DNA of 39,961 bases from Phycisphaerae bacterium (GCA_016927755.1 JAFGLZ010000095.1:1-39961); one strand, 5' to 3'; shown: positions 30,501-38,481, counted from the first letter of the stretch. A program made the numbers and translations. Notes: generated from the letters alone by a model not told the origin.

Positions 30501-33276
30501 GACGCAGCAGTTCTTGACGATCGAGGCTAAGGCGAACAAGGAGAGCTACCTGCCGCGGGAAAAGGGCCAAGTCCGGATCACCGCGCGGGACAGCGCGGGC
30601 AAGCCGGTCTCGACGGAGCTGGCGGTGATGATGGTGGACGCGAGCGTCTACTACATCCAGCCGGAGTTCCGCGAGCAGATCCAGAAGGCCTTCTATGGGC
30701 AGCTTCGTCCGCTGATGGTCACGACGCGGAGCAGCTTTGCCTACAGTCAGCACGGATACGGGCGTCGGGGTGGCGTGGGAGGAGGAGGAATCGAGCGGGA
30801 GGCCGTCTCGGAGATGAAGATGATGCGCGATAACGCCGCCGCGCCCGCCGCCCCTGCTCCCAAGCTCGGCAGAACCATGGCGATGGCCAAGCCATCGGCC
30901 GAGGGCGCGGCCGCCGAGCCGACACCGGACGTCATGGAGGCGATGGTCCGCAAGGAGTTCGCCGACAGCGTCCTGTGGATGGCCCACGTCAAGACAGACG
31001 CCGACGGGCAGGCGACCGTCGACGTGACGATGCCCGACAACCTGACGACGTGGACGCTCCACGCCGTCGCGTGCGATACGCAGACCCGCGTGGGCGAACA
31101 GTCGATCGACGTCGTGACGAAGAAGAACCTGATCGTGCGGCTCGAGACGCCGCGGTTCCTGGTCGAGAAGGACCTCGTGTACGTCTCGGCGATCGTGCAC
31201 AACTATCTGAAGACGGCCAAGAAGGCGCGCATCGAGCTGAAGGTCACGCCGCAGCTCTCGATCTCGCGGGCGATCAGCGCGTCCGAGGAGCTGAAGCTGG
31301 ACGGCGCGATCGCGGGTCCGACGCTGTATCGGCGGTGGGTGGAGGTGCCGGCGGACAAGGAGGTGCGGATCGACTTCGTCTGTCAGGCGGGCTCGGCCGG
31401 CGAGGCGACGCTGCTGGCCAAGGCGCTGACGGACGAGGAGTCGGACGCGATGGAAGTGAGGCTCCCCGTGCTGGAGTACGGGGCGGACAAGTTCCTGGCC
31501 CAGGCTGGCTACATCGGCGACGGGCCCGACGGCGAGCAGACAATGGTGATCACCGTGCCGGGCGAGATCAAGGCGCTCAGCCAGTCGCTGGACGTCCGGA
31601 CGAGCCCGTCGATCGCGGCGGTCATGATCGACGCCCTGCCGTATCTGCTCGAGTACCCCTACGGCTGCACGGAGCAGACGCTCAGCCGGTTCGTGCCGGC
31701 GGTGGTGACGGCCAAGACACTGCAGAAGCTGGGGATCAGCCTGGAGGAGCTGCGCAAGAAGATCGAGCGGCAAGGCGGCCCGGAGAATCAGCGTCAGCTC
31801 GAGCGGTGCCGGCGGAACCCCGTGTTCAGCACGGAGAGGATGAACGAGATGATCCGCGTCGGGGTCAAGCGCCTGGCCGACATGCAGCAGGCCGACGGCG
31901 GCTGGGGCTGGTGGAAGAGCGACAGCTCGAACCCGTACATGACGGCGTACGCGATCTACGCCCTGGTCGAGGCCCGGGAGGCGGACGTCGGCTTCGAGGC
32001 GTCGATGTTGCAGCGGGGCGTGAAGTTCCTCAAGGATCGCGTCGTGGCGCCGGGGGCGGTCGGACGGTATTCGTGGATGCGGGACGACGAGAACGTCCGC
32101 GTGTGGATGCTGTTCGCCCTGGCGTGCGAGAACCCGGGCAACGTCATGGGCGACGCGAAGGTCCGCGCGGTATTGGACGAGCTGTACAAGAAGCGCGACG
32201 ACCTGACCGACTACGGCCGGGCGCTGCTGACGATCGCGCTGGTGAAGCTGGGCGATCGCAACCGGGCCACGGTGCTGATCGAGAACTTCGACAACACGGC
32301 CCGGATCGACCAGGACACGCAGACGGCGAGCTGGGGTCGAACGACCGGCTGGTGGTGGTGGTACGACAGCGGCTTGGAGACGACGGCGATGGTGCTGCGG
32401 GCGTACCTGGCCGCGGCGCCGAAGCACAAGCACATCCCGATGATCGTCAAGTGGCTGGTTCGGAACCGTCGCGGGGCGCGGTGGTATTCGACGAAGGACA
32501 CGGCGTTCTGCGTCTACGCCCTGGCCGAGTACCTGCAGGCCTCGGGCGAGCTCGACCCGGACATGACGGTGACGGTCAGCATCGACGGCAAGGCGAGGAA
32601 CACGCTCAAGATCACCAAGGCGAACGTGCTGGCCGTCGACGCCTCGACGCTGCTCGGGCCGGAGGACCTGACGCCGGGCGAGCACAAGATCGAGGTCCGC
32701 AAGCAGGGCCGGGGCGTGGTCTACGTCGGCAGCTACTTGCGGTACTACACGCGCGAAGATCCGATCAAGGCGGCGGGGCACGAGGTCCACGTCAAGCGGA
32801 GCTACGTGCAACTGGTGCCGAAGGAGGTCGAGAAGACGCGGAGCCTATGGGACGCCAAGCAGCGCAAGAGCGTCCCCGAGAAGTACAAGACGATCGAGTA
32901 CGAGCGAAAGAGCGTCGAGGCGGGGCAGGAGCTGGCCAGCGGGACGCTGATCGAGGTGACGCTCGAGATCGAGGCGAAGAACAACTTCGAGTACATGATC
33001 TTCGAGGACCCCAAGCCGGCGGGGTGCGAGCCGGAGCAGCTCGTCAGCGGGGCGAGCTACGGCGGCGGGACGTATGCGAACATGGAGCTTCGCGACGAGC
33101 GGGTGGTCTTCTTCGCGACGTACCTGTCGCAGGGGGCTCACAAGCTGGCGTACAAGCTGCGGTGCGAGACGCCGGGCGTCTTCAACGCGTTGCCGACGCG
33201 GGCCGAGGCGATGTACGCGCCGTTGGTCCGGGCGATCAGCGATAGTGATCGGATGGCAATTGTCGAGCGGAAGTAG
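27544..33276 (+). CDS. bacterial alpha-2-macroglobulin with TPR front and thioester motif
   Basis: This very large protein (about 1910 residues) starts MRSKRLIVIGLTLTTALVVFGGHAATAAD, a signal peptide. Residues 30-300 are TPR-like (AIEAWQKLVATYPKQPRAAEGAFEIGEAL). Macroglobulin domains follow: MG2-type GFTERPVYRPEQTVRFKQIVR near 517, and later HLYKPGDNAQIDIVSKG and DSYEIGQTLRLLI. A Gly- and Ala/Pro-rich bait-like stretch lies at about 1070-1136, then the ADSVLWMAHVKTDADGQATVDVTMPDNLTTW core, and the thioester motif GCTEQ at 1374-1378 inside the helical TED domain. Such proteins trap attacking proteases: cleavage of the bait exposes the thioester, which binds the protease covalently. The partner PBP1C, often encoded beside it in proteobacteria, is not adjacent. 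A 72-nt piece of its 3' end recurs at 36181. Confidence 0.92.
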   Translation: MRSKRLIVIGLTLTTALVVFGGHAATAADAGKTAAAIKHQFDRHNYKEALQLAEEYVKAWPEGPGIVDVQAMRAICLIKQDRTGKGYRAAEELIKQYPALNKRPDLHQAIGEAARKRGDQQTACRHLLSAVDLYVSAGKKAEAAETLLALAQVFRHFLDVDAFKQMVGQPEPAASDWQARRKACAELVAKTYDRIVALNVDDKTSAEAMFRKGQDLCNNFGGVVPYERAIEAWQKLVATYPKQPRAAEGAFEIGEALHQRLRKYVEAIEQYQKVVAQFPGTRFAQRAEQRIKEIKRPQLALRIQGPTLPGKKAEVHWTARNLKSISLSAYKVELLKMIREFHRPEEFHKWSPPGKADATWTLETPDKGQHEHYNSGQDNIEPTHLPITAPGAYVVVATGQSREGEGIRAVALVLVSRLGVITKTAKNHGLVWAVDSVSGEPKPKTDVLIQRYQSNRKYTYQQATVDDSGLHQVEYKDEGRRFGRQLGFVVRSGDHYAMCRDLYEWGWWGWQYPYRVYGFTERPVYRPEQTVRFKQIVRKHDLGRYENALNEAVKVRIRDPRGKVVYERSLTTNADGSLSDELKLGAEPPLGVYQIEVEVGDRSYNPWDCQGNRFRVEEYKKPEFKVEVAAGKPSYRIGDEIEIKVQAKYYFGEPVAGAEVEYEVWRSEFHSDYEPPRPYPWYFEEQGGPYRMSWRSHGRERPIPGHFGMRRELVTRGKGVTDGKGVATIGPIKTVPYENEPEADLQYQVTARVVDQSRREIRGTGSVKVTHAPFFIHLTPQRHLYKPGDNAQIDIVSKGPNGDAIAFEGKAAIYRLKSKLVEKDDREWREYELGDRIHEADVKVGQDGRGSFRYPFDEEGQFRAIVRTKTKAGDEVTGECDVWICQRGGEYAHFAYRDLELVLDRDSYEIGQTLRLLINTRHENAYVLLTGETDRLLFHRIVFVKGKSALVELPMDTTHTPNFHLMAMALRDDKVFEDRRQVIVPPTQQFLTIEAKANKESYLPREKGQVRITARDSAGKPVSTELAVMMVDASVYYIQPEFREQIQKAFYGQLRPLMVTTRSSFAYSQHGYGRRGGVGGGGIEREAVSEMKMMRDNAAAPAAPAPKLGRTMAMAKPSAEGAAAEPTPDVMEAMVRKEFADSVLWMAHVKTDADGQATVDVTMPDNLTTWTLHAVACDTQTRVGEQSIDVVTKKNLIVRLETPRFLVEKDLVYVSAIVHNYLKTAKKARIELKVTPQLSISRAISASEELKLDGAIAGPTLYRRWVEVPADKEVRIDFVCQAGSAGEATLLAKALTDEESDAMEVRLPVLEYGADKFLAQAGYIGDGPDGEQTMVITVPGEIKALSQSLDVRTSPSIAAVMIDALPYLLEYPYGCTEQTLSRFVPAVVTAKTLQKLGISLEELRKKIERQGGPENQRQLERCRRNPVFSTERMNEMIRVGVKRLADMQQADGGWGWWKSDSSNPYMTAYAIYALVEAREADVGFEASMLQRGVKFLKDRVVAPGAVGRYSWMRDDENVRVWMLFALACENPGNVMGDAKVRAVLDELYKKRDDLTDYGRALLTIALVKLGDRNRATVLIENFDNTARIDQDTQTASWGRTTGWWWWYDSGLETTAMVLRAYLAAAPKHKHIPMIVKWLVRNRRGARWYSTKDTAFCVYALAEYLQASGELDPDMTVTVSIDGKARNTLKITKANVLAVDASTLLGPEDLTPGEHKIEVRKQGRGVVYVGSYLRYYTREDPIKAAGHEVHVKRSYVQLVPKEVEKTRSLWDAKQRKSVPEKYKTIEYERKSVEAGQELASGTLIEVTLEIEAKNNFEYMIFEDPKPAGCEPEQLVSGASYGGGTYANMELRDERVVFFATYLSQGAHKLAYKLRCETPGVFNALPTRAEAMYAPLVRAISDSDRMAIVERK

Positions 33277-33278
33277 TG

Positions 33279-33327
33279 GCGGGCGTCTCGCCCGTGATGG
33301 GTCATGGGCAAGATGCCCATGCTACGT
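33279..33327 (+). repeat. REP-like double hairpin, copy 2
   Basis: GCGGGCG-tct-CGCCCGT and CATGGGCA-aga-TGCCCATG lie side by side three nt after the alpha-2-macroglobulin stop. The block is the inverted partner of 24821-24867. It may serve as a transcription end, but there is no T-run. Confidence 0.6.
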
Positions 33328-33402
33328 GCGTGGGGGCCTCCCCCCCACCCTCGGAAGCCCGGCGCCGTCCCTGGCGGAATCGAGTTTTCCATCCGTGTGC
33401 CG

Positions 33403-33431
33403 TTGACTGCCGTTGACTCGCGACCCGTAAT
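33403..33431 (+). promoter_or_regulatory. weak sigma-70 promoter candidate
   Basis: TTGACT (five of six) and CGTAAT (four of six) are separated by 17 nt, about 75 nt before the ATG at 33507. A direct repeat GCCGTTGACT overlaps the -35. Confidence 0.3.
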
Positions 33432-33506
33432 TGGCCAACTGGCGGCCGTAGAGCCGTTGGCACGCCGACACACTCAGACCGCAAACCGACGGAGGCGACG
33501 AACCCG

Positions 33507-36128
33507 ATGCTACCGCGAACCGCCGCATTTTGTCTGCCCTTGCTCTGTGCCGTCACCGTCTCCCGTGCTCAGCAGCGTCTCTTGCTCAAGGACGACTTCT
33601 CGGCTTCGGAGTTGAACCGCGAGCTGTGGGAGCCGCACCTTCCGGGCACGGAGGGGTCCTTCGCCCGCATCGAGGACGGCGCTCTGCACATACTCTGTCG
33701 CGACGCTGGAGGCGTCTTGGTGCCGCGCGTGCAGGTCCCGCCGGGGCACGTGGTGGAGTTTGACTATCTGCAGCCTTCCGGGGAGCGACACGGCGGGTAC
33801 TCGAACACCGTCTCGTGCGAGGTGGCGGAGAAGGCCAAGGGGCAGGACTGGGGCGGGGCGGTGTGGTACGTCGAGGAGAGCGGGCACGCCTGGAGCCACT
33901 ATGGGGGCCGGTGGGGCTCGCGGGCGGGATCGGACGGGCGTTTCCCGCCGCTCTCAGACAGATGGTACCGGGTGCGGATCTCCAATCAGGAGGCGACAAC
34001 GGTAATCGTGCTCTCCGATCGGGAGAGCGGAGAGGTGGTGGAGCGCTGGTCGATGCATCACGACCCCATGGTGTCGGGGCGGGTGCACTTCTCGGCCGGG
34101 GCCTCCACTCCGGGGAGCCGCTGGGGGTTCCGGCTGGACAATGTACGCATCTTCGCCGCCGAGGGGCGGTTCGAGCCGGAGTTGGCGCCTCTTGCCAAGC
34201 GGCGGGGCATCGAGCCGCCGGAGGCCTGGCGGCCTCTGAACATCGCCGGGAGGAGCTTCTGGCACCTGGCCGAGTACCGGCTGGAGGTATGGAAGAGCTG
34301 GGGGCTCGCGGAGCACCCGCTGTTTGCCGAGGCGGCCTGGCTGCGCGCTCCGAACGACGAGGCTTTGCTGGCCAAGAGCGGCCGACCCTTCGTCTTGCGA
34401 CCCGCGGCCGATGATGCGACGCGCGAACTGCAGGCGCGCATCGTCGCCGACGCAGGCAACCGCTTCCTGGGCTTCTACGACCTGGTCCTGGGTCCCGGTG
34501 GGCCGCTGAATGAGTGGGGAGACGGTCTTCTTCGCATGGACATAAAGGACCACTTCGGCGGCCCCATCGCCGACAGAAACGAGGGGCTGCAGAGGCTGCA
34601 GCGCCTCTACGAGGACCTCGCCGACACCGTTCCGGTGAAGCGGGCAGTCCTGGCTCTGGACGGCTACCGCTTCTTCCACCACCACGCCTTCAAGTGGGGC
34701 GCGCAGTCGGTGGTCGCCGAGGTGGGAGAGAACATCCCGTGCATGCAGTTGCAGCTTGCCGCCACCCGCGGCGCGGCCCGGGCGTTCTCCAAGCCCTGGG
34801 GCATCGACCTGTCCTCCTGGTATGCGGGTATGGTCACCGACTTCCGCTACACGGACGATCTGCTCACCGCCCAGTCGGGACCCTTCAGCGGGCATTCCAT
34901 GTCGCTGCACAAGAGGATGTCCTATGCCGCCTGGCTGGCCGGAGCCAATGAGCTGTGGTTCGAAAACTGCGACCTCCTGAGCTTCGCGGAGGAGGACATC
35001 CTGCGCATCGCGGGTTACGAGCCCCGAGGAGTCGAGGGCTATCGGCTGTCACCGGTCGGCGTGATGGCCGAACAGCTCTTCCGTCTCGCGGCGGAGAAGG
35101 ACCGCGGCGCGCCCTACACGCCGGTGGCCCTCATCCTGGACTTCGCCCACGGCTGGTCGCCGAAGGGGTGCACACCCCACCTGATCTGGGGGCGGCTGCC
35201 CCTGTCCGAGGGCGATCACATGCTGGATGAGTTCTTCAACACCGTCTATCCCTGGAACCCATCACGGCGGTACGACGGCAATGCCGCCTCTGCTTGTCTC
35301 ATGGAGGCCGAGCAGGGCTATCTCGCCCCGTCACCCTTCGGCGACATCTTCGATGTCCTGACCACCGAGACGTGCGACAACCTGGGCGACTACCCGGTGG
35401 CCGTGCTGGTGGGCGAGGTGCGTGTGGATCCCGCCCTGGCGCGGCGCCTGGCGGGCTATGTGGAGGCCGGGGGAACTCTGGTCATCAATGCCCGACAGGT
35501 CGGGGAGCACCTTCCCACAGGGCTTCTGGGGGCGACTCTCACGGGACAGACGACCTCCGCCTCGGCGGCCCGGTGCAGCCTGGACGGGGCGGAGCTTCCG
35601 TCGGAGCCCTTTTACTACGCCGCCGTCTCCCTCCGCGGCGCCACACCGCTGGCGACGGCGGAGGACGGTGGTGTGCTGGCCTGCACCAATTCCGTCGGCC
35701 GCGGGCGGGTCGTCCTAACGACGCCCTTTTACCTGCTGACCCGGGATCGCAAGGCTCTGCCGCTGCTGTCCCACCTACTGGGGCATCTGTGCAGCGGGCT
35801 GTCGCCGGTGCGGGTCAGCTCGGGCGTGCAGTACACGGTCAACCGCACCGCGGACGGCTGGGTGATCGGGCTGCTCAACAATCAGGGGGTGACGAAGAAG
35901 GCCCTGGGGAGGGCGGCGGTCCGCTACGAGAAGGCCTTGTCTGTTGCCGTCGAGTTCGGGGGCGCGGTCGAGCGAGTCGAGGAATGGGTCACCGACGCCG
36001 CACCCGGCGTGACCCGTAACGGCGAGAGGACGACGATCCGGCTGGAGGTTCCGGCGGGCGACGTGCGGGTCGTGCACCTCGTGTGCGGGGGAGAGGCCGC
36101 CAGCGAGCGGCTTCGCAGGGGTCCGTGA
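33507..36128 (+). CDS. large secreted protein, possible glycoside hydrolase-like
   Basis: This 873-residue protein starts MLPRTAAFCLPLLCAVTVSRAQQ, a signal peptide. Residues 25-215 look like a concanavalin/laminin-G-type sandwich (LLLKDDFSASELNRELWEPH...GVLVPRVQVPPGHVVEFDYLQ). Residues 240-570 alternate helices and strands like a TIM barrel (FLGFYDLVLGPGGPLNEWGDGLLRMDIKDHFGG). About 590-720 resembles the GATase-like domain of GH42-type enzymes (YPVAVLVGEVRVDPALARRLAGYVEAGGTLVINARQ). A final strand domain follows. I cannot identify catalytic residues, so the activity is a guess. It lies between a REP-like repeat and a stretch of broken genes, which suggests an accessory or acquired gene. Confidence 0.75.
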   Translation: MLPRTAAFCLPLLCAVTVSRAQQRLLLKDDFSASELNRELWEPHLPGTEGSFARIEDGALHILCRDAGGVLVPRVQVPPGHVVEFDYLQPSGERHGGYSNTVSCEVAEKAKGQDWGGAVWYVEESGHAWSHYGGRWGSRAGSDGRFPPLSDRWYRVRISNQEATTVIVLSDRESGEVVERWSMHHDPMVSGRVHFSAGASTPGSRWGFRLDNVRIFAAEGRFEPELAPLAKRRGIEPPEAWRPLNIAGRSFWHLAEYRLEVWKSWGLAEHPLFAEAAWLRAPNDEALLAKSGRPFVLRPAADDATRELQARIVADAGNRFLGFYDLVLGPGGPLNEWGDGLLRMDIKDHFGGPIADRNEGLQRLQRLYEDLADTVPVKRAVLALDGYRFFHHHAFKWGAQSVVAEVGENIPCMQLQLAATRGAARAFSKPWGIDLSSWYAGMVTDFRYTDDLLTAQSGPFSGHSMSLHKRMSYAAWLAGANELWFENCDLLSFAEEDILRIAGYEPRGVEGYRLSPVGVMAEQLFRLAAEKDRGAPYTPVALILDFAHGWSPKGCTPHLIWGRLPLSEGDHMLDEFFNTVYPWNPSRRYDGNAASACLMEAEQGYLAPSPFGDIFDVLTTETCDNLGDYPVAVLVGEVRVDPALARRLAGYVEAGGTLVINARQVGEHLPTGLLGATLTGQTTSASAARCSLDGAELPSEPFYYAAVSLRGATPLATAEDGGVLACTNSVGRGRVVLTTPFYLLTRDRKALPLLSHLLGHLCSGLSPVRVSSGVQYTVNRTADGWVIGLLNNQGVTKKALGRAAVRYEKALSVAVEFGGAVERVEEWVTDAAPGVTRNGERTTIRLEVPAGDVRVVHLVCGGEAASERLRRGP

Positions 36129-36180
36129 CCGCTTGGGCGGGGGTTTGGGGGCATCGTGGGGAGAGGGAGGCCATGGATGG

Positions 36181-36252
36181 CTTCGAGTACATGGTCTTCG
36201 AGGACCCCAAGCCGGCGGAGTGCGAGCCGGAGCAGCTCGTCAGCGGCGCGAG
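36181..36252 (+). pseudogene. 72-nt duplicate of the alpha-2-macroglobulin 3' region
   Basis: This stretch matches 32985-33056 with about three differences in 72 bases and encodes FEYMVFEDPKPAECEPEQLVSGA against FEYMIFEDPKPAGCEPEQLVSGA. It is too short to be a gene and breaks off into a tandem repeat of GTCAGCGGCGCGAGGCGGC (units near 36239 and 36258). It is a leftover of a duplication or recombination. Confidence 0.8.
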
Positions 36253-36282
36253 GCGGCGTCAGCGGCGCGAGCTGCGGCGGCG

Positions 36283-36450
36283 TCAGAGGGGTCGTTCGAG
36301 CTCGATCTCGTCACGCAACGGGATGCCGTCGAGGCCGATCTCGGGGATCTGTGGCTTCAACTGCCGGGAGCGATCGAGCGCGTTGCGGTGCACGGCGACC
36401 AGCACGAAGCCACGCTTCTGATAGAACCGCAGCGCGCGCAGGTTGTCATT
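36283..36450 (-). pseudogene. C-terminal fragment of a GNAT acetyltransferase
   Basis: Read on the minus strand, 55 codons and a stop encode NDNLRALRFYQKRGFVLVAV, then HRNALDRSRQLKPQIPEIGL, then DGIPLRDEIELERPL. This is the end of a GNAT acetyltransferase: the NxxALRFYxKxGF motif is the last part of the acetyl-CoA site. The acetyl-CoA-binding start of the domain is missing; the frame is cut exactly at the terminal repeat of the element at 36451, and the missing half is not on its other side. The last 30 coding bases and 12 bases downstream recur identically at the right edge of the window. Confidence 0.8.
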
Positions 36451-36689
36451 TAATCGGGGGACACCTTACCTATTTCGTTCGTTCCTTCGGCTTGCGCCCG
36501 GGCAGCTTGGGTCTCAGTATCGGGCCGATGATGCCTTCGAGCTTGATGATGGACTCCGGGGCGGCTGCCGCGCTGCGCAACGTGACGAACGTAACCAGCG
36601 ACAACAAACCCGTTCAATCCGTGGCATCAACTTACGGTAGGCCCGGGCAGACAGCACATCAAGAAATCAGTATGGTGTCCCCCGATTTA
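36451..36689 (-). mobile_element. internally deleted REP-associated (RAYT) transposon
   Basis: A perfect 14-bp inverted repeat, AATCGGGGGACACC (36452-36465) and GGTGTCCCCCGATT (36674-36687), bounds about 239 bp. On the minus strand an ATG at 36627 begins MPRIERV, like the start of REP-associated IS200-type transposases. In another frame the end reads ESIIKLEGIIGPILRPKLPGRKPKERTK and stops at 36470, like their basic C-terminus. The catalytic middle is gone. It is therefore a non-autonomous derivative, and it interrupts the GNAT gene. Confidence 0.75.
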
Positions 36690-36881
36690 TGGGAATTGGA
36701 TTCGGCAAGGGGCGGTGCCCTGTCCCCGGGAGTGGGGGGCTCCTAGACCAATCAGCCCGAGGGCGGAGGAGACGAGCAACGACGGGCACATCCGACATAG
36801 CAGTCTCCAGCGCCCAGGGGCGAACGGGTTCTCGCGCGACCGACCACTGCGAGCTTGCGCCTTGCCGCCTGCCCCAGTTTG
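36690..36881. other. gene-free gap beside the first PEP-CTERM gene
   Basis: No gene is seen. Short G-rich inverted pairs such as GGGGCGGTGCCC and CTGTCCCCGGGAGTGG lie near 36709-36735. No clear terminator for the PEP-CTERM gene was found. Confidence 0.4.
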
Positions 36882-37982
36882 CTACCGCCGTCGGCGCCGC
36901 AGCACCCCGAAACTGCCCAGGGCAAGCAGCGAAAACGCGGCGGGTTCAGGTATGACAGTGAGCGTAGTCCAACCGTGGCCGGAGTCGTAGACGGCATCAA
37001 GATAGAGCCCGCCAGCAAGGGTGCTGTCGAAAAGGCGCCCGCTGTTGCTTCCGCCGATCCACACGTCTAGCTGGGCTTCCACATCACCCGCCACGTAGAG
37101 ACACTTCGCGTTGACATCAAGACTGGACCCATCGCCGATCCCGAGGTCGTAGACCCACAGGGACTCGCTCCCTCCCCCGCCAGGGCGGTTGTCAAAGCTG
37201 TCGATCAGTTGGACCCTGCCGACGTCTGAACCGCCGAGCATCAAGCTTCCGAGCGCGAAGTTGGTGGAGAAGCCGCCGTCAACATCACCGGCTACCTCGT
37301 ACGTAGTGAGCGTGTACCCGTTTTCAACAACGATTGTTAGGTTGCGCAGGTCGTAGAGGTCGTCAGCATCCGTATTCCAGTTGTCTATCGCTGACCCTAG
37401 AGCAGGGGCGCCGCCGACCATGTGGATGGTGCTTTCCGGTCCGGCGTACAGCCGGCTGTCGGACCCAAAGCGAAGGCCGCTCGCGATGTTAATCTCCGCG
37501 GGATCGCTGATCTGCAGCCACCCGCTCCCGTTCCAGCCCACGGTCAGGTACTTTGCATCAAGCCTACCACCCGTCATCGCGTACGTCCCAGCGGACCCTT
37601 CCCACGTGCCGAGGGTCACATCCCAGTAAACGTTGTTCCAGCCGCCACCCTGGGTGAGCGTACCGGTCCCACGATACCCGATCTTCTGACTGAACGTCGA
37701 AGACGTCCCGGCATCCGATGCGATTTGGAGGCCACCCGTTTGACCAGAATCGTACCCAAGGAACAGGTCGCCACACTGCCCCCCATATCGTATCTGCGCA
37801 ATTCCCCCGTTGTTGATGTACACGGGATCCTCAGGCTGAGGTACTCCGCTAGGGTTCCAGTTGCTCGGCTCGTCCCAATAGCCGTGTCCCGCCGCCCAAT
37901 ACCTCTGAACAGCCAAGGCCGGACGAACAAAGCACACTTCTACCACCAGCACCACACCCATCGCTAGAGCTAATTGCCTCAT
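36882..37982 (-). CDS. PEP-CTERM sorted extracellular protein
   Basis: This 366-residue protein starts MRQLALAMGVVLVVEVCFVRPALAVQ (signal peptide) with AGGAGG 7 nt before the ATG. It ends VIPEPAAFSLLALGSFGVLRRRRR: the PEP motif, one hydrophobic helix and an arginine run form the sorting signal recognised by exosortase. The body (W..GHGYWDEPSNWNPSGVPQPEDPVYINNG, then many G/T/L strand units such as GGLQIAS, GTLTQGG) is a repeat-rich beta-helix-like domain, as in pectin-lyase-fold or autotransporter-like surface proteins. It would be anchored or released at the cell surface, possibly with extracellular polysaccharide. No exosortase gene is in this window. Confidence 0.9.
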   Translation of the reverse strand: MRQLALAMGVVLVVEVCFVRPALAVQRYWAAGHGYWDEPSNWNPSGVPQPEDPVYINNGGIAQIRYGGQCGDLFLGYDSGQTGGLQIASDAGTSSTFSQKIGYRGTGTLTQGGGWNNVYWDVTLGTWEGSAGTYAMTGGRLDAKYLTVGWNGSGWLQISDPAEINIASGLRFGSDSRLYAGPESTIHMVGGAPALGSAIDNWNTDADDLYDLRNLTIVVENGYTLTTYEVAGDVDGGFSTNFALGSLMLGGSDVGRVQLIDSFDNRPGGGGSESLWVYDLGIGDGSSLDVNAKCLYVAGDVEAQLDVWIGGSNSGRLFDSTLAGGLYLDAVYDSGHGWTTLTVIPEPAAFSLLALGSFGVLRRRRR

Positions 37983-37993
37983 GGCTAGTCCTC

Positions 37994-38392
37994 CTACTCA
38001 TAGGGAATGTGACTCCGCGAGGATCGTAGTTGGAGAACGTCGTGTGAATCAGCGTCGCCTCGCCCTGGACGCTCAGATCCTATACGGTCCGGGCCGCTCA
38101 CCCCATCGTTGCCGTCATGCGTGTTGCTGATGAATAGGTCGAAGGAGACCGTCACGGAAGCGCGTGCAAGAAGATCCGTGAGCGTAAGGGTCACGATGTC
38201 GCTCGCGTCATAGAACTGCCCAAGGAATCGTCGGCCGCCTATTGGCGTTACGTCGGTACTCGGATGGGACCATTCGGGCAGGGAATCGGATAGGTTCTCG
38301 AAGTCATTCGAGTACCAGCCCGCCGCTGACAACGGGGCCCCCAGGATGCAGAACAGCCCTCGGGTTGCTGCAACGACAGCCCAAGCCGTCAT
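37994..38392 (-). pseudogene. decayed secreted protein of the PEP-CTERM cluster
   Basis: The gene has AGGAGG 7 nt before the ATG at 38392 and a signal peptide (MTAWAVVAATRGLFCILGAPLSAAG). A globular start follows (NDFENLSDSLPEWSHPSTDVTPIGGRRFLGQFYDASDIVTLTLTDLLARASVTVSFDLFI). The frame then turns into arginine- and serine-rich nonsense. A second frame just after carries DLSVQGEATLIHTTFSNYDP, the natural continuation of such proteins, so a frameshift lies near 38080-38083, probably a loss of two bases. After that block the sequence runs into the start of the next gene and no PEP-CTERM tail is present. The gene is therefore frameshifted and truncated. If translated it would give 132 residues. 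Confidence 0.7.
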
Positions 38393-38481
38393 CGCTTGCC
38401 TCCTATTCCTCCAGACATGCGACGTATTTGCCTGATCCGCTCACGCCACCACTACACGCCACGCCCGGCTGATGCCCGCCG

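Noticed and set aside
28744..32811. A 1355-codon open frame antisense to the alpha-2-macroglobulin gene
   Set aside because: It is very rich in Arg, Leu, His and Asp and mirrors the codon pattern of the real gene; the sense frame has a full domain set. It is a high-GC shadow.
33279..33327. Rho-independent terminator of the alpha-2-macroglobulin gene
   Set aside because: The two hairpins have no T-run and recur in inverted form at 24821, so I list them as a repeat.
36083..36421. A 112-codon plus-strand gene spanning the mosaic
   Set aside because: It is a chimera of the alpha-2-macroglobulin fragment, a tandem repeat and antisense GNAT sequence, with no ribosome-binding site.
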